A DNA stretch of 64,000 nt from Mariniblastus sp. (lineage in GTDB: Bacteria; Planctomycetota; Planctomycetia; Pirellulales; Pirellulaceae). The translations under genes and the position numbers were made by a program. The DNA lies in contig JAPKBL010000007.1 of NCBI GenBank assembly GCA_028823415.1, positions 19,136-83,135 on the forward strand. The letters are read 5' to 3'. Below, piece after piece: positions 38,000 to 46,700 of this stretch (positions are counted from its first letter, which is position 1; each line of letters begins with the position of its first letter). The notes under the pieces are model-generated. The model saw only the letters and a program-made list of their open reading frames with translations, did no database searches and was not told the DNA's origin.

Positions 38000-38238
38000 G
38001 TTCGCTCAATATTATTTTAAGGCCGATTTAGCAAATTTATGGCAAAGTTCTTATGGTTTGCAACCACGAAAGATCATACCGTAAGGGTTGTTTTCTGGGA
38101 AGCAATTATTATTCGTAAAACTCCGCGAAGGCCGATGTCACCGACCTCCAACTGCTGAAAACCAATCGGGTGTCGATTGGCGCCCCGAAACTCTGTTGGC
38201 GTGGTGCAAGGCAACACAGAAACATTTGGTCTGCATTC

Positions 38239-38793
38239 ATGGGAACTAAATTGGTTGAACGTGGCATTACGCGCTACGACATTCTTGATCAAGGCACCTT
38301 CGGGTACATGGTGCGGATTTCTCGTGCCGGTGCGCATACGAACAAATTTTTCTCTGACGCAAAATATCGTGGTAAACGAAAAGCGCTTGCCGCTTCTAGG
38401 TCTCGATACAGTGAATTGGTTTCTCAATTGCCGCCACCCAAAACTACCAAAGGCATCCAGACTCACCGCAATCAAACCGGTGTCGTTGGCGTGCATTTGG
38501 CGGTCTGTGAATCCACTTATGGGAAGCTTTACTCAAGTTATTGCGCGTCCTGGAAAGAGACGGATGGATCTCGGCGCAAAATCAGTTTTTCCTTAAAAAA
38601 ATATAACAAGAAAAAGGCTTGGGAAATGGCTTGCATCGCGCGAGAACTGGAAACGGTTGACCGTTCAAAAATTGAGCGGACAATTCGGTCGCGATCTCGC
38701 AAAAAGTCACAACGAACAGTCAACGCGGCTACGATGAAGCCTCCAAGAGCTGGCTCGAGAAAATCGAAATCCCCAAAAACCAATTCCAATTAA
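38239..38793 (+). CDS. AP2-like domain protein, basic
   Basis: A 184-residue basic, probably cytoplasmic protein without signal peptide. Two related segments resemble AP2/ERF-type three-strand-plus-helix units: about 22-60 (GYMVRISRAGAHTNKFFSDA, ending in an RKALAASRSRY helix) and about 77-135 (TGVVGVHLAVC, SYCASWKET, KISFSLKKYNKKKAWEMA). The C-terminal 45 residues are a Lys/Arg/Ser-rich tail (RSRSRKKSQRTV), suggesting nucleic-acid binding. AP2 units occur in plants and in bacterial or phage homing endonucleases; here I see no HNH nuclease domain. The start is uncertain: GTG 38170 would add 23 residues. Isolated from its neighbours by about 240 bp and 310 bp. Confidence 0.7.
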   Translation: MGTKLVERGITRYDILDQGTFGYMVRISRAGAHTNKFFSDAKYRGKRKALAASRSRYSELVSQLPPPKTTKGIQTHRNQTGVVGVHLAVCESTYGKLYSSYCASWKETDGSRRKISFSLKKYNKKKAWEMACIARELETVDRSKIERTIRSRSRKKSQRTVNAATMKPPRAGSRKSKSPKTNSN

Positions 38794-39103
38794 TAATTCG
38801 CTCAATGAATTCCGAACATATTGGCAATGGAAAACTGAAACTGGAACCGGAATCCATCTATTTGGGCCTTAGCCCAAGAAACATGCTGATTTCCTGCAGT
38901 CCTCGTTAGAGATTAAATTTTCCAAGCGAACCGAGTGAATCGGCATCTAGAAGAATTTTTTGCGAACTATTGACCCGCATGGAGATTCTAATGCTCGGCG
39001 ATCCCTTCATTAAGAAAACCCTGCTAGAATTGCCAACTGTTAAGATTCAATTACCCGAATCAGATTACAAATGATAGGTAATCATCGGAATGGTTTCAAT
39101 TAA
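38794..39103. other. 310-bp intergenic region
   Basis: Contains the hairpin at 38862-38877 and otherwise nothing I can assign; the promoter of the DUF819 gene must be here. Confidence 0.35.
38862..38877 (+). terminator. Hairpin downstream of the AP2-like gene
   Basis: A perfect 6-bp stem (ttgggc / gcccaa) with a ctta loop, 68 bp past the stop. No T-run follows, so termination is uncertain. Confidence 0.3.
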
Positions 39104-40669
39104 GTGAGAGTAAAAGTGGTTCGACTTTCAATCGTAGTGGTCAGTATGTTCTGCTGTTTCCATACTTGCGGGCAAGCGGCGTTGATCCAAGATGAAGTTC
39201 CGGAAAATTCAACGGAGCGCGTTGAGATAGTTGAAACGGGCGAAGAGGCTAATGAGTCTCAGACGGCCGAAACGAAAGCTTTAATTTCATCCGAGCTCCA
39301 TGGTGAATCGCATGAATCAGAGCCGTTTTTCAAGAATGATGCCGTTATCTTTGGCATTCTCATGGTCATGTTGGGGTTCATTTTTTGGACGTCCAATCTT
39401 GACGTGGGGTGGGTTAAGTTATTCTATAAAGTCATTCCAATGTTATTGGTTTGTTACTTCCTGCCGTCGCTTTTGACATTTTTTAATCTGGTGGATCACC
39501 ATGATTCTAATTTGTATTACGTAGCGACACGTTTTCTTTTGCCGGCCACTTTGGTTCTGTTAACGCTCAGCATTGATTTAAAAGAAATTTATGCACTCGG
39601 TCCCAAAGCACTCATTATGTTTTTTACTGGAACGATCGGAGTGGTTTTGGGCGGTCCGTTGGCGGTTCTAACCGTCGCATGGATTTACCCCGAGATTGTT
39701 GGTGTTGACGGTCCCGCGGCGGTTTGGCGAGGGCTCAGTACCGTGGCAGGAAGTTGGATCGGTGGAGGCGCCAATCAGGCAGCAATGCAGGTTGTTTTCA
39801 TGACACCGGAAGCCGATGCCAGTTCGAATGTTTCAGGCCAATTAGAAGACTTGTACAGTGTGATGGTTGCCGTCGATGTGATTGTCGCGGAAGTTTGGAT
39901 GTTCTTTTTGTTAATGGGAGTAGGTTTTTCCAAAGATATTGATCGTATTTTTAAAGCCGATTCATCCAGTATTGAGCGATTGAAGACGAAGATGGAGGAT
40001 TTCAGCAAGCGGGTTACACGAACTCCGACGACTACTGATTTTATGGTGATTGGCGCCATCGGATTTGGCGCCACTGCGGTCGCCCATTTCGCGGGCGCCT
40101 ATATTGCAGATAGTGTTCAGGCCGCAATTACGGCAGCTCAGGTGACGACTACGAATCCCGAGGGTAATCTCATTTTGTTAGAGAACCCCTATGGTTTCTT
40201 GAAGGATCTTGGACTGGCGAGTTCATTTTTCTGGCTAATTGTACTAGCCACTGCGATTGGTATTGGACTGTCGTTTACCCCGTTTAGAAATTATGAAGGC
40301 GCAGGCGCGTCCAAATTGGGGACAGTCTTCATTTTTATTCTCGTTGCCGTGATTGGAATGGGAATGGACATCCGTGCCCTCGCTGATCACCCCGGGTTTT
40401 TTCTGATTGGAGGAATCTGGATGGCATTTCATATCGGACTGATGTTTTTCGTTGGGTGGTTGATCCGGGCACCCTATTTCTTCCTGGCAGTGGGCAGCAA
40501 AGCAAATATTGGCGGAGCAGCCAGTGCTCCGGTGGTGGCCGCGGCCTTCCACCCTGCCCTCGCTCCGGTAGGCGTTCTGTTAGCAGTGGTGGGTTACGCG
40601 CTGGGAACCTATGGAGCGTTATTGTGCGCGTGGATGATGCAATACGCCACACCGATTGCAAACCAATAG
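39104..40669 (+). CDS. DUF819 (YjcL-type) polytopic membrane protein
   Basis: A 521-residue integral membrane protein with about eleven hydrophobic segments. The GTG at 39104 starts an N-terminal extension with a signal-like stretch (about 6-28) and a polar, acidic region (29-80; EIVETGEEANESQTAETKA) before the DUF819 core. Core landmarks are GLSTVAGSWIGGGANQAAMQ, FILVAVIGMGMDIRALADHP and AVGSKANIGGAASAPVVAAAFHPALAPVG, the symmetrical Gly/Asn-rich signatures of the family. The transported substrate is unknown. A single gene without obvious operon partners. Confidence 0.85.
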   Translation: MRVKVVRLSIVVVSMFCCFHTCGQAALIQDEVPENSTERVEIVETGEEANESQTAETKALISSELHGESHESEPFFKNDAVIFGILMVMLGFIFWTSNLDVGWVKLFYKVIPMLLVCYFLPSLLTFFNLVDHHDSNLYYVATRFLLPATLVLLTLSIDLKEIYALGPKALIMFFTGTIGVVLGGPLAVLTVAWIYPEIVGVDGPAAVWRGLSTVAGSWIGGGANQAAMQVVFMTPEADASSNVSGQLEDLYSVMVAVDVIVAEVWMFFLLMGVGFSKDIDRIFKADSSSIERLKTKMEDFSKRVTRTPTTTDFMVIGAIGFGATAVAHFAGAYIADSVQAAITAAQVTTTNPEGNLILLENPYGFLKDLGLASSFFWLIVLATAIGIGLSFTPFRNYEGAGASKLGTVFIFILVAVIGMGMDIRALADHPGFFLIGGIWMAFHIGLMFFVGWLIRAPYFFLAVGSKANIGGAASAPVVAAAFHPALAPVGVLLAVVGYALGTYGALLCAWMMQYATPIANQ

Positions 40670-40716
40670 CGGTGCTTGGCTGGAAGTGGTGTTCTTACCG
40701 CTGCGGGCCTGGCGGA

Positions 40717-41361
40717 TCAGGGAATGGGCGCGGTGTGCTGCAGGTAGAGAAGCAGGCTGTAAATAACGACGACGCCGACGATACAAGAGCCTGCGTTTAG
40801 CAAAAACTTTGCCGTTTTAACCTTCTTGATTGCCACGATTTGCGCGATGACGCAGACGACTGCTACGACGAGTAATTTGAAGCCAATGGCACCATAGAAA
40901 TCGAATTTGTCGATGAAAAAGTCAGCAATTGGATTCGTTTCGACTGCCCCCTCAACCTTGAAAAGCAAGCGATGCGTCATGAAAATATCCAAACAATTAA
41001 TTAGGATAAAGACCGTAGTTTGGTTTTGAAGAGGCAGTTGTCCAGTAAACAGGTTTCTCCATCCGTGATTGGGATGTCCCTCAGCGTGTTTATTTGTGTT
41101 CACGGGTTCGGCTTCCGTATTTTTGGTCTCAAATTCTTGTTTGGGCTCCGGTCGACGTCGCTCGCTTGGTTGCATCGCTTCGAAAGGAGCTTCACTTTCG
41201 GATTGCTTCGACAATTCATCGAATGCATCTTGCACCTGTTGAAATGCCCAACTGTCCCCACCCTGGTCTGGATGGTGTTTCTGAGCTTTTTCTCGATAAG
41301 CTTTGCGAATTTCCTGGGGCGTGGCGTCATTGCCTACGCCTAATATTTTTCGTGAATCCAT
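40717..41361 (-). CDS. J-domain membrane protein with DUF5658-like C-terminus
   Basis: A 214-residue protein. The first about 55 residues are a J domain (DSRKILGVGNDATPQEIRKA, then HHPDQGGDSWAFQQVQDAF) with the HPD tripeptide that stimulates DnaK-type chaperones. A polar linker (about 60-105) follows. The C-terminal part has three hydrophobic helices (FILINCLDIFMTHRLLF, AIGFKLLVVAVVCVIAQIVA, FLLNAGSCIVGVVVIYSLLL) and a NPIADFF motif as in DUF5658. Thus it is probably an inner-membrane protein exposing a J domain to the cytoplasm. The combination may target Hsp70 to the membrane; this is inference. Convergent with the DUF819 gene. Confidence 0.85.
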   Translation of the reverse strand: MDSRKILGVGNDATPQEIRKAYREKAQKHHPDQGGDSWAFQQVQDAFDELSKQSESEAPFEAMQPSERRRPEPKQEFETKNTEAEPVNTNKHAEGHPNHGWRNLFTGQLPLQNQTTVFILINCLDIFMTHRLLFKVEGAVETNPIADFFIDKFDFYGAIGFKLLVVAVVCVIAQIVAIKKVKTAKFLLNAGSCIVGVVVIYSLLLYLQHTAPIP

Positions 41362-41651
41362 ACTTCAATTGTACTGGGGAAATTTATTGCGAAAACACGA
41401 CTTTCGACGGTGTCCGCTCAAATTACGTAAATTCAGGGTTGAAAATTGCTAAATTTTCTCATTAGCTCATTCGAATTGTTAGTTTAGCTCCAATCGTGCA
41501 CCCGAAGTTGGATCAAGGCGTGGCGCTTGGTCACCTTTGGGCGACGCCACCGAACCTCCTCAAGCCGCATTTTCCTCGAATTGATTCTGTTTGACCATCG
41601 GTATATCTGCCGATACAGTTTGAGGGTGTGTCCGTCGGAATCGGTGTATCA

Positions 41652-42578
41652 ATGATCAAACAAAAAAACGGTTTTTCCCTTATCGAATTGTTAGTTGTCA
41701 TCGCAATCATTGCAATTTTGATCGCAATGTTTTTGCCGGCAGTGCAGGGAGTTCGGGAAGCGGCAAGGCGGACCAGTTGCACTTCGAACTTGGTGCAACT
41801 CGGTTTGGCCAACCAAAACTTTAACACGTCGCACAATCATTTCCCCAACGGATGGAATAGCGAAACTGGCTGGGGTACGATCAGTTTTCTTTTGCCATTT
41901 TTAGATCAAGGCAATCTTTACGCAGACATTGACTTTTCGACCTTTACGGACGCCGCGATCAATCTACCAGTGATTCAGCAAAAGCTCTCGGGACTGTTCT
42001 GTCCTAGTTCAGGGAACAATTCAAGCTCGTTTCAACTGGAAGGTTTGGACGGCATGGTAGACGTCGGCCGAACACACTACGTCGGATGTATTGGATCTTC
42101 TGTCAGGCAAGAGGACATGGGCGACGGTCAGCTATGCCCTTCGGCGGACTTGCTAAATTCTATTGGCTTCATCGACGGAATGTTCTACGAGAATAGCACA
42201 ACCCCACTGAGAGATGTTCGTGATGGACTTTCCAACACCATCTTAATGGGTGAACGGAGTGCTAACCTATTTGACTCGCAGTGGCCAGGGATAATTGATG
42301 GTTCGGCTCACACTGGTTGGCGCGTGGTGGGGTGGACTGGCGAACCCCCCAATAATCCACCGAATCGAGATCCCGTCGTGGTAATCAACGAAGATGGCAG
42401 CGAGGAAATTCTTGAAATCCATTTCCATGGATTTGCTCAATTCAACAGTATGCACGGTGGTAGTCTAACCACGTTTGCTTTTGTTGACGGGTCCGTGCGA
42501 TTTATCAACGATGACATTGACCCTCGCGTGTTCAAAGCAATGGGCACGATCAAGAACGGCGATCGAGCTACTGAATAA
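41652..42578 (+). CDS. DUF1559 type II pseudopilin-like protein
   Basis: A 308-residue protein of the family hugely expanded in planctomycetes. ATG 41652 gives a short basic leader and the prepilin peptidase site NGF-SLIELLVVIAIIAILIA with Glu at position 5 of the mature helix; the ORF start at 41628 would add 8 residues. The DUF1559 body follows (GVREAARRTSCTSNLVQLGL, then GLFCPSSGN and LSNTILMGERS), ending in the H-x9-G motif region SMHGGSLTTFAFVDGSVRFI. It is probably assembled into a type II secretion- or pilus-like structure at the membrane. Followed by a strong terminator. Confidence 0.92.
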   Translation: MIKQKNGFSLIELLVVIAIIAILIAMFLPAVQGVREAARRTSCTSNLVQLGLANQNFNTSHNHFPNGWNSETGWGTISFLLPFLDQGNLYADIDFSTFTDAAINLPVIQQKLSGLFCPSSGNNSSSFQLEGLDGMVDVGRTHYVGCIGSSVRQEDMGDGQLCPSADLLNSIGFIDGMFYENSTTPLRDVRDGLSNTILMGERSANLFDSQWPGIIDGSAHTGWRVVGWTGEPPNNPPNRDPVVVINEDGSEEILEIHFHGFAQFNSMHGGSLTTFAFVDGSVRFINDDIDPRVFKAMGTIKNGDRATE

Positions 42579-42624
42579 TGTTATCAGTATTTTTAATTGA
42601 AACTTGAACGCGTCACACTGTAAA

Positions 42625-42661
42625 AAAACGAGCTTCCGGCTGTTGGCCAAAAGCTCGTTTT
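42625..42661. terminator. Strong bidirectional terminator
   Basis: An 11-bp perfect inverted repeat (aaaacgagctt / aagctcgtttt) with a 15-base loop lies between the convergent DUF1559 and Gfo/Idh/MocA genes. The A- and T-rich arms give a terminator in either direction. It is the strongest hairpin I found in the window. Confidence 0.8.
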
Positions 42662-42691
42662 CTAATTCGCTGTAGTTTTTGAATAACCATC

Positions 42692-44068
42692 TTACATGTT
42701 GATCTCAAATCCCTTTCGATAAGGTCGAGCGAGAAATGAGTTGGCGTAATCATCGCCGATGATTTCTTCCTTTTGATCATCCCATTTTAAGCTACGACCC
42801 AGACGAGCGGAGATGCCTGCGAGATGGCAGACGTTGAGCATCTCCATGTGTGAATGGACGTCCGAAATTGGCTCTTTTTGTTCACGATGACAATATAGGA
42901 AATTTGCCCAATGAGCCCGACGCCCGCTCTGTTCCATCGGAAGCCCCTTGTAGGCGTTCTGGATAGCGTCTTCGGGTAACGGATTCTCTTTGAGCGCTTT
43001 GACTGGCGCCCCGTCAAGTTTACCTCGACTGACAAAAATGCGGCCTTTTTCTCCCTCAATCAGAACCCCGTTTCGCCCTTCACTTTTGATAATCATTTCG
43101 ACACCGCCTGGGTAATTAACAGTGAATGCGAAATTGTTGGCCGTATTGTACCGATCACGTTGGACAGGAAATCCATCCTTAAAATCGACAGGATGTTTAG
43201 ATTCCCCGGAAATGGAAAGTGGCCCGGCTTTTTGACCATTAGATTTCAGGGCCCAATTTGCAATGTCGACGTGATGTGCGCCCCAGTCTGTCAGTTTTCC
43301 GCCGGAATACTCATACCACCAACGGAATTCGTAATGGCAATTGGTGTTGCTTCGCTTTTTTTTACTGGATGCATCGGCTCGGTTTAAATAGCTTACTTTC
43401 GGCGCGGGACCAAGCCAGCGATCCCAATCGAGTCCGGCTGGAATATCGGCGGTTGGTATTGCATCGCATTGCGGTGCGCCGCCAATGCAACATTCAATTC
43501 GTTTGATCTTACCGAGACGGCCATCGGCGACGATGGCGATGGCTTTGGTAAACAGATTAAAGGTACTTCTTTGTTGCGTCCCGACTTGGACAATGCGGCC
43601 TGTCTCTTTCTGGACCTTCCGGATCAGTTTCCCCTCGTCGATGGTAAGGGTGAGTGGTTTCTCGCAATAGATATCTTTTCCAGCATACATTGCTTCGATT
43701 AATGGTTTAGTGTGCCAGTGATCAGGGGTCGCGATGTGAACGACTTTAATGTCGTCGCGTTCCAATATCTTTTGATAGTCTTTGTAGGTGTCAGCTTTTC
43801 CATCACTCAGCGATTGATTGGTTGAGTCCCGGCGGTCTTGGTCGACGTCGGCGATTGCCACCACGTCGACCCAGGGTTTCGCCGCCCGCATATTTCCATT
43901 GCCCATTCCGCCCGCACCGATTAAACCAATCGGGATGCGGTCATTTTTTTCTTGGGTGACTGCCGCAAGCGTATTTGTTTTGGGATAAACGCAAGGAAGC
44001 GACAAGCTGGCCCCCGCCGCCGCGGTCTTTTTAAGGAAGTCTCGACGATGGTTATTATTTGGCTGCAT
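42692..44068 (-). CDS. Gfo/Idh/MocA family oxidoreductase, Tat-exported
   Basis: A 458-residue NAD(P)-dependent oxidoreductase. The leader is twin-arginine (HRRDFLKKTAAAGASLSLP), so a folded, cofactor-loaded enzyme is exported. The Rossmann fold is IPIGLIGAGGMGNGNM, VDVVAIADVD. The catalytic motif is CEKPLTLTIDEG, with Lys of EKP. The substrate domain contains RWWYEYSGGKLTDWGAHHVDIANWAL. These enzymes in planctomycetes probably oxidise or isomerise sugars; a link to the DUF1080 protein at 27943 is plausible but not shown. It is transcribed alone, with the terminator 30 bp downstream. Confidence 0.93.
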   Translation of the reverse strand: MQPNNNHRRDFLKKTAAAGASLSLPCVYPKTNTLAAVTQEKNDRIPIGLIGAGGMGNGNMRAAKPWVDVVAIADVDQDRRDSTNQSLSDGKADTYKDYQKILERDDIKVVHIATPDHWHTKPLIEAMYAGKDIYCEKPLTLTIDEGKLIRKVQKETGRIVQVGTQQRSTFNLFTKAIAIVADGRLGKIKRIECCIGGAPQCDAIPTADIPAGLDWDRWLGPAPKVSYLNRADASSKKKRSNTNCHYEFRWWYEYSGGKLTDWGAHHVDIANWALKSNGQKAGPLSISGESKHPVDFKDGFPVQRDRYNTANNFAFTVNYPGGVEMIIKSEGRNGVLIEGEKGRIFVSRGKLDGAPVKALKENPLPEDAIQNAYKGLPMEQSGRRAHWANFLYCHREQKEPISDVHSHMEMLNVCHLAGISARLGRSLKWDDQKEEIIGDDYANSFLARPYRKGFEINM

Positions 44069-44096
44069 ATTGATAATCCGAAATTAAATTTCAAAG

Positions 44097-44330
44097 ATGT
44101 CCACGATGGAGGTGTGTATCGAAAAAAATGGGATGAAGGAAACCACCGCCGTTTTAAGCTTTTTATTAGGTGGAAAAATAGGCTATTTCGGCGGGTTCCG
44201 ACTCAAGGTTAGCAACAATACGCTATGGAAGCTAACTTCCTGGGGAATGATAATTACCGGCATATCGACTGGATATCTGTATGCGCATCGGATTTTTCGA
44301 GAAAATCAGCATGAGTTGCACCAAATTTGA
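44097..44330 (+). CDS. Possible small membrane protein
   Basis: A 77-codon frame divergent from the Gfo/Idh/MocA gene. It could start at ATG 44097 or at the ATG 36 bases later (MKETTAVLSFLLGGKIGYFG). It contains one or two hydrophobic stretches (FLLGGKIGYFGGF and LTSWGMIITGISTGYLYAH) and a polar end (RENQHELHQI). No family is recognised and no clear ribosome binding site is present, so it may be chance. The rest of the 44069-44424 interval shows nothing else. Confidence 0.25.
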   Translation: MSTMEVCIEKNGMKETTAVLSFLLGGKIGYFGGFRLKVSNNTLWKLTSWGMIITGISTGYLYAHRIFRENQHELHQI

Positions 44331-44424
44331 TAGCGTTGGTATAGCTAGAGAAATCCTAGTTGTACAATAAGTTGATCAAGTGTAGTATTCAAAACAGTTA
44401 ATAGAATTTCTCGCAATCGATCGT

Positions 44425-44826
44425 ATGCACAGAATTTTAAAAATCACACTCGCAATCATTGTTGTCAGCTGCCCAGTTCGGTGTCAGTTGGGATGGAGTG
44501 ATTGCTGTGGTGAGATGAATTCACCGTCGCCCGTGACGTGCTGCTGCAGCGACGCTGATCTTGAGGCTCCAGCCTTTCCCGTGGATGACACCGAGGAACG
44601 CTGCGGCTGCATCTGTAGTGGTGCAACGATGCCGGATGGGTCCGTTTTGATTTATCAAACATCGGTTCAGTTTGAATTTGAGTTGGCTCAATTCCCAATG
44701 GCTAACTCACTTACGACCAACGATGAGTTAGGGCGTGGCACTGATATCTCGGCAAATGGTCCGCCATGCTGCGCGGGGAACTTTGGTCGGCAGCTGCGCT
44801 GTCTTCACGGATCGCTTATCATCTAG
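44425..44826 (+). CDS. Cysteine-rich exported protein, first gene of the ABC exporter cluster
   Basis: A 133-residue protein with 13 Cys. A signal peptide (MHRILKITLAIIVVSC) is followed by clusters C16, C20, C27-C28, C39-C40-C41, C60-x-C62-x-C64, and C115-C116, C126. The middle section (VLIYQTSVQFEFELAQ) is less cysteine-rich. I recognise no family. Such clusters could bind soft metals or form disulfides in the periplasm. The gene lies 93 bp before an FtsX-type permease on the same strand and probably heads the operon. No His-rich pattern or CXXC thioredoxin-like motif is seen. Confidence 0.75.
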   Translation: MHRILKITLAIIVVSCPVRCQLGWSDCCGEMNSPSPVTCCCSDADLEAPAFPVDDTEERCGCICSGATMPDGSVLIYQTSVQFEFELAQFPMANSLTTNDELGRGTDISANGPPCCAGNFGRQLRCLHGSLII

Positions 44827-44919
44827 CGCCGGTAATTGCATTTTCAATGCGATTTCGTTCGTTTTTCGGCACCTTGTTAGTGCCGTGTTCAAGATGCTCT
44901 TTAAAAGAGATCCGCAATT

Positions 44920-46098
44920 ATGTTTTTTCGACTATTGCCATGGGAATATGGTGTTCGAAACCTTTTCCGGCGACCGCTTCGAACATTTCTGACGTTTCTG
45001 GGACTGACGACGGTCGTTTTGCTCGTCCTCGTGGTCGTTGGATTTATTCGTGGACTTGAAAAATCGTTATCGGTCAGTGGTGACAATCGTACGGCGCTCG
45101 TTTTCTCTTTGGGCATGGGAGAGAATTTAGAATACTCATCAATTCCCATGCGAACTAATGACTTGGTCCCCTCTAGTATTCAGGGAATCCAAGAGCGATA
45201 TGGCGCAAAGTACGTTTCACCGGAGCTTTATCTTGGGACGCAGGTGGGTATCAAAGAGGACGGTCTTGGTGAATATCGGGAAACACTCGGCTTGGTTCGT
45301 GGCGTCACACCCAAGGCTTGTTTGGTACGTCAACAGTTTCAAATTGACCAGGGGCGGTGGCCGGAATCAGGGGAAATTATAATTGGACGGCTGGCAGCGA
45401 CCAAGCTTGGGGCGACTGCGAACGAAGTTTCGGTAGGCGATACCATCCAATTGGAAAGTCGAGACTGGAAAATTGTTGGGGTCTTTTCGTGTGGCGGTGC
45501 CGCGTTTGAGTCAGAAGTTTGGTGTCGTTTAGACGAGTTGCAACAGGCGATGAAACGTCAGGACTTGAGCATCGTCGCCTTAACGTTAGAGCCGAACGCG
45601 GATTTTTCAGAATTGGATTTGTTTTGCAAACAGCGATTGGACTTGGAACTTCAGACGATGCCGGAGTCCGAGTATTACGCTGGTTTACAACGCGATTATG
45701 AACCGATCCGCTGGCTTGCGTGGCTGGTTGTATTACTGGTGGCTGGAGCAGGCGTATTTGCCGGCTTGAATACCATGTACGGGTCGGTTGTCGGGAGGAT
45801 TTCAGAGCTTTCGATGTTGCGGACAATTGGTTTCGTGCGGAGGGCAATTATTGTCAGTCTAATCCAAGAAGCTGTTCTACTATCATTGGCGGCAAGTTTA
45901 AGCGCTTCGGCTATCGCGCTTTGTTTGGTAAACGGATCCGCCGTTCGTTTTACGATGGGTGCTTTTCAATTGCAAATTGATAGCACTTCGATTTTGATTG
46001 GCTGTGGCGTGGGGTTATTACTTGGTTTTTTAGGTGCAATCCCACCTGCAATTCGTGCATTAAAAATGCCCATCGTCGATGGGCTTAGAGCTGTCTAA
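44920..46098 (+). CDS. FtsX/MacB-type ABC transporter permease (first of two)
   Basis: A 392-residue permease with the MacB/FtsX topology: an N-terminal membrane helix (RTFLTFLGLTTVVLLVLVVVG, about 20-40), a large periplasmic domain (about 45-260; WPESGEIIIGRLAATKLGA in it), and three C-terminal helices (WLAWLVVLLVAGAGVFAGL, ALCLV-containing, and GVGLLLGFLGAIPPAIRAL). It ends in MPIVDGLRAV as members of the family do. It is followed 10 bp later by a lipoprotein gene. Together with the permease at 49023 it would make a heterodimeric transporter core using a single ATPase. Confidence 0.88.
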   Translation: MFFRLLPWEYGVRNLFRRPLRTFLTFLGLTTVVLLVLVVVGFIRGLEKSLSVSGDNRTALVFSLGMGENLEYSSIPMRTNDLVPSSIQGIQERYGAKYVSPELYLGTQVGIKEDGLGEYRETLGLVRGVTPKACLVRQQFQIDQGRWPESGEIIIGRLAATKLGATANEVSVGDTIQLESRDWKIVGVFSCGGAAFESEVWCRLDELQQAMKRQDLSIVALTLEPNADFSELDLFCKQRLDLELQTMPESEYYAGLQRDYEPIRWLAWLVVLLVAGAGVFAGLNTMYGSVVGRISELSMLRTIGFVRRAIIVSLIQEAVLLSLAASLSASAIALCLVNGSAVRFTMGAFQLQIDSTSILIGCGVGLLLGFLGAIPPAIRALKMPIVDGLRAV

Positions 46099-46108
46099 GG
46101 AGAGAGAA

Positions 46109-46645
46109 ATGAAAAAAGTTATTTATCTAATATTGGTTTCGTTTTCTGCTGTACTTGCATTAGGTTGTTCCGATTCATCGGTAACGGCCCCGCCGGTGAG
46201 TCAATCAAATATTGATGCTACCCCCTATTTATTAGCATCCGAACCCGACGGTGGATTGGATGTAATAGCAGCGAGAGAATCTGCTAAAGACGAAGAAACA
46301 ATTGTCGTCGTCGGTCGGATTGGCGGGGGACTGAATCCTTGGGTTGAATCCAGAGCAGCGTTTCAAATTGTTGATGCCTCTTTACTTGCGTGCAGTGATG
46401 AAACACCCGACGGAGAGACCTGCAGTTGCACAACTCCATGGGATTATTGCTGTGAGACGGATAAATTGCCTAACGCAATGGCACTGGTCCGTTTCGAAGA
46501 TAAACAGGGCAAGGTGGTCATGGCGGATGCCAGAAATTTATTTGGTGTAAAGGAATTGCAAACTGTCGTCGTCAAAGGAATTGCAAAACGAGACGACGTT
46601 GGGAACCTAACCATCATTGCTGATGGTATTTTCGTGAAAAATTAA
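46109..46645 (+). CDS. Cysteine-containing lipoprotein with C-x-C-T-T-P-W-D-Y-C-C motif
   Basis: A 178-residue lipoprotein. ATG 46109 follows an ideal aaggagag ribosome binding site; an ATG at 46079 overlaps the permease. Signal peptide with lipobox ALGC20. The mature part has an OB-like beta-rich region from about 55 (EETIVVVGRIGGGLNPWVE) with five Cys: C95, C105, C107, C114, C115, in TCSCTTPWDYCCE. I recall this motif in small proteins beside planctomycete ABC exporters, but no function is established. Paired vicinal Cys suggest metal or redox chemistry. It sits between permease and membrane-fusion genes. Confidence 0.85.
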   Translation: MKKVIYLILVSFSAVLALGCSDSSVTAPPVSQSNIDATPYLLASEPDGGLDVIAARESAKDEETIVVVGRIGGGLNPWVESRAAFQIVDASLLACSDETPDGETCSCTTPWDYCCETDKLPNAMALVRFEDKQGKVVMADARNLFGVKELQTVVVKGIAKRDDVGNLTIIADGIFVKN

Positions 46646-46700
46646 GCATTACTACATGAGTTTCCAATTGTTCTGATTGAGTTTATTTGGGTTTGAGACA

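Noticed and set aside
38239..38793. Complete homing endonuclease or integrase
   Set aside because: No HNH, GIY-YIG or recombinase catalytic motif; only AP2-like units and a basic tail.
44931..45149. Minus-strand frame over the first permease start
   Set aside because: Overlaps the conserved N-terminal helix of the permease; Ser/Arg/Thr-rich shadow.
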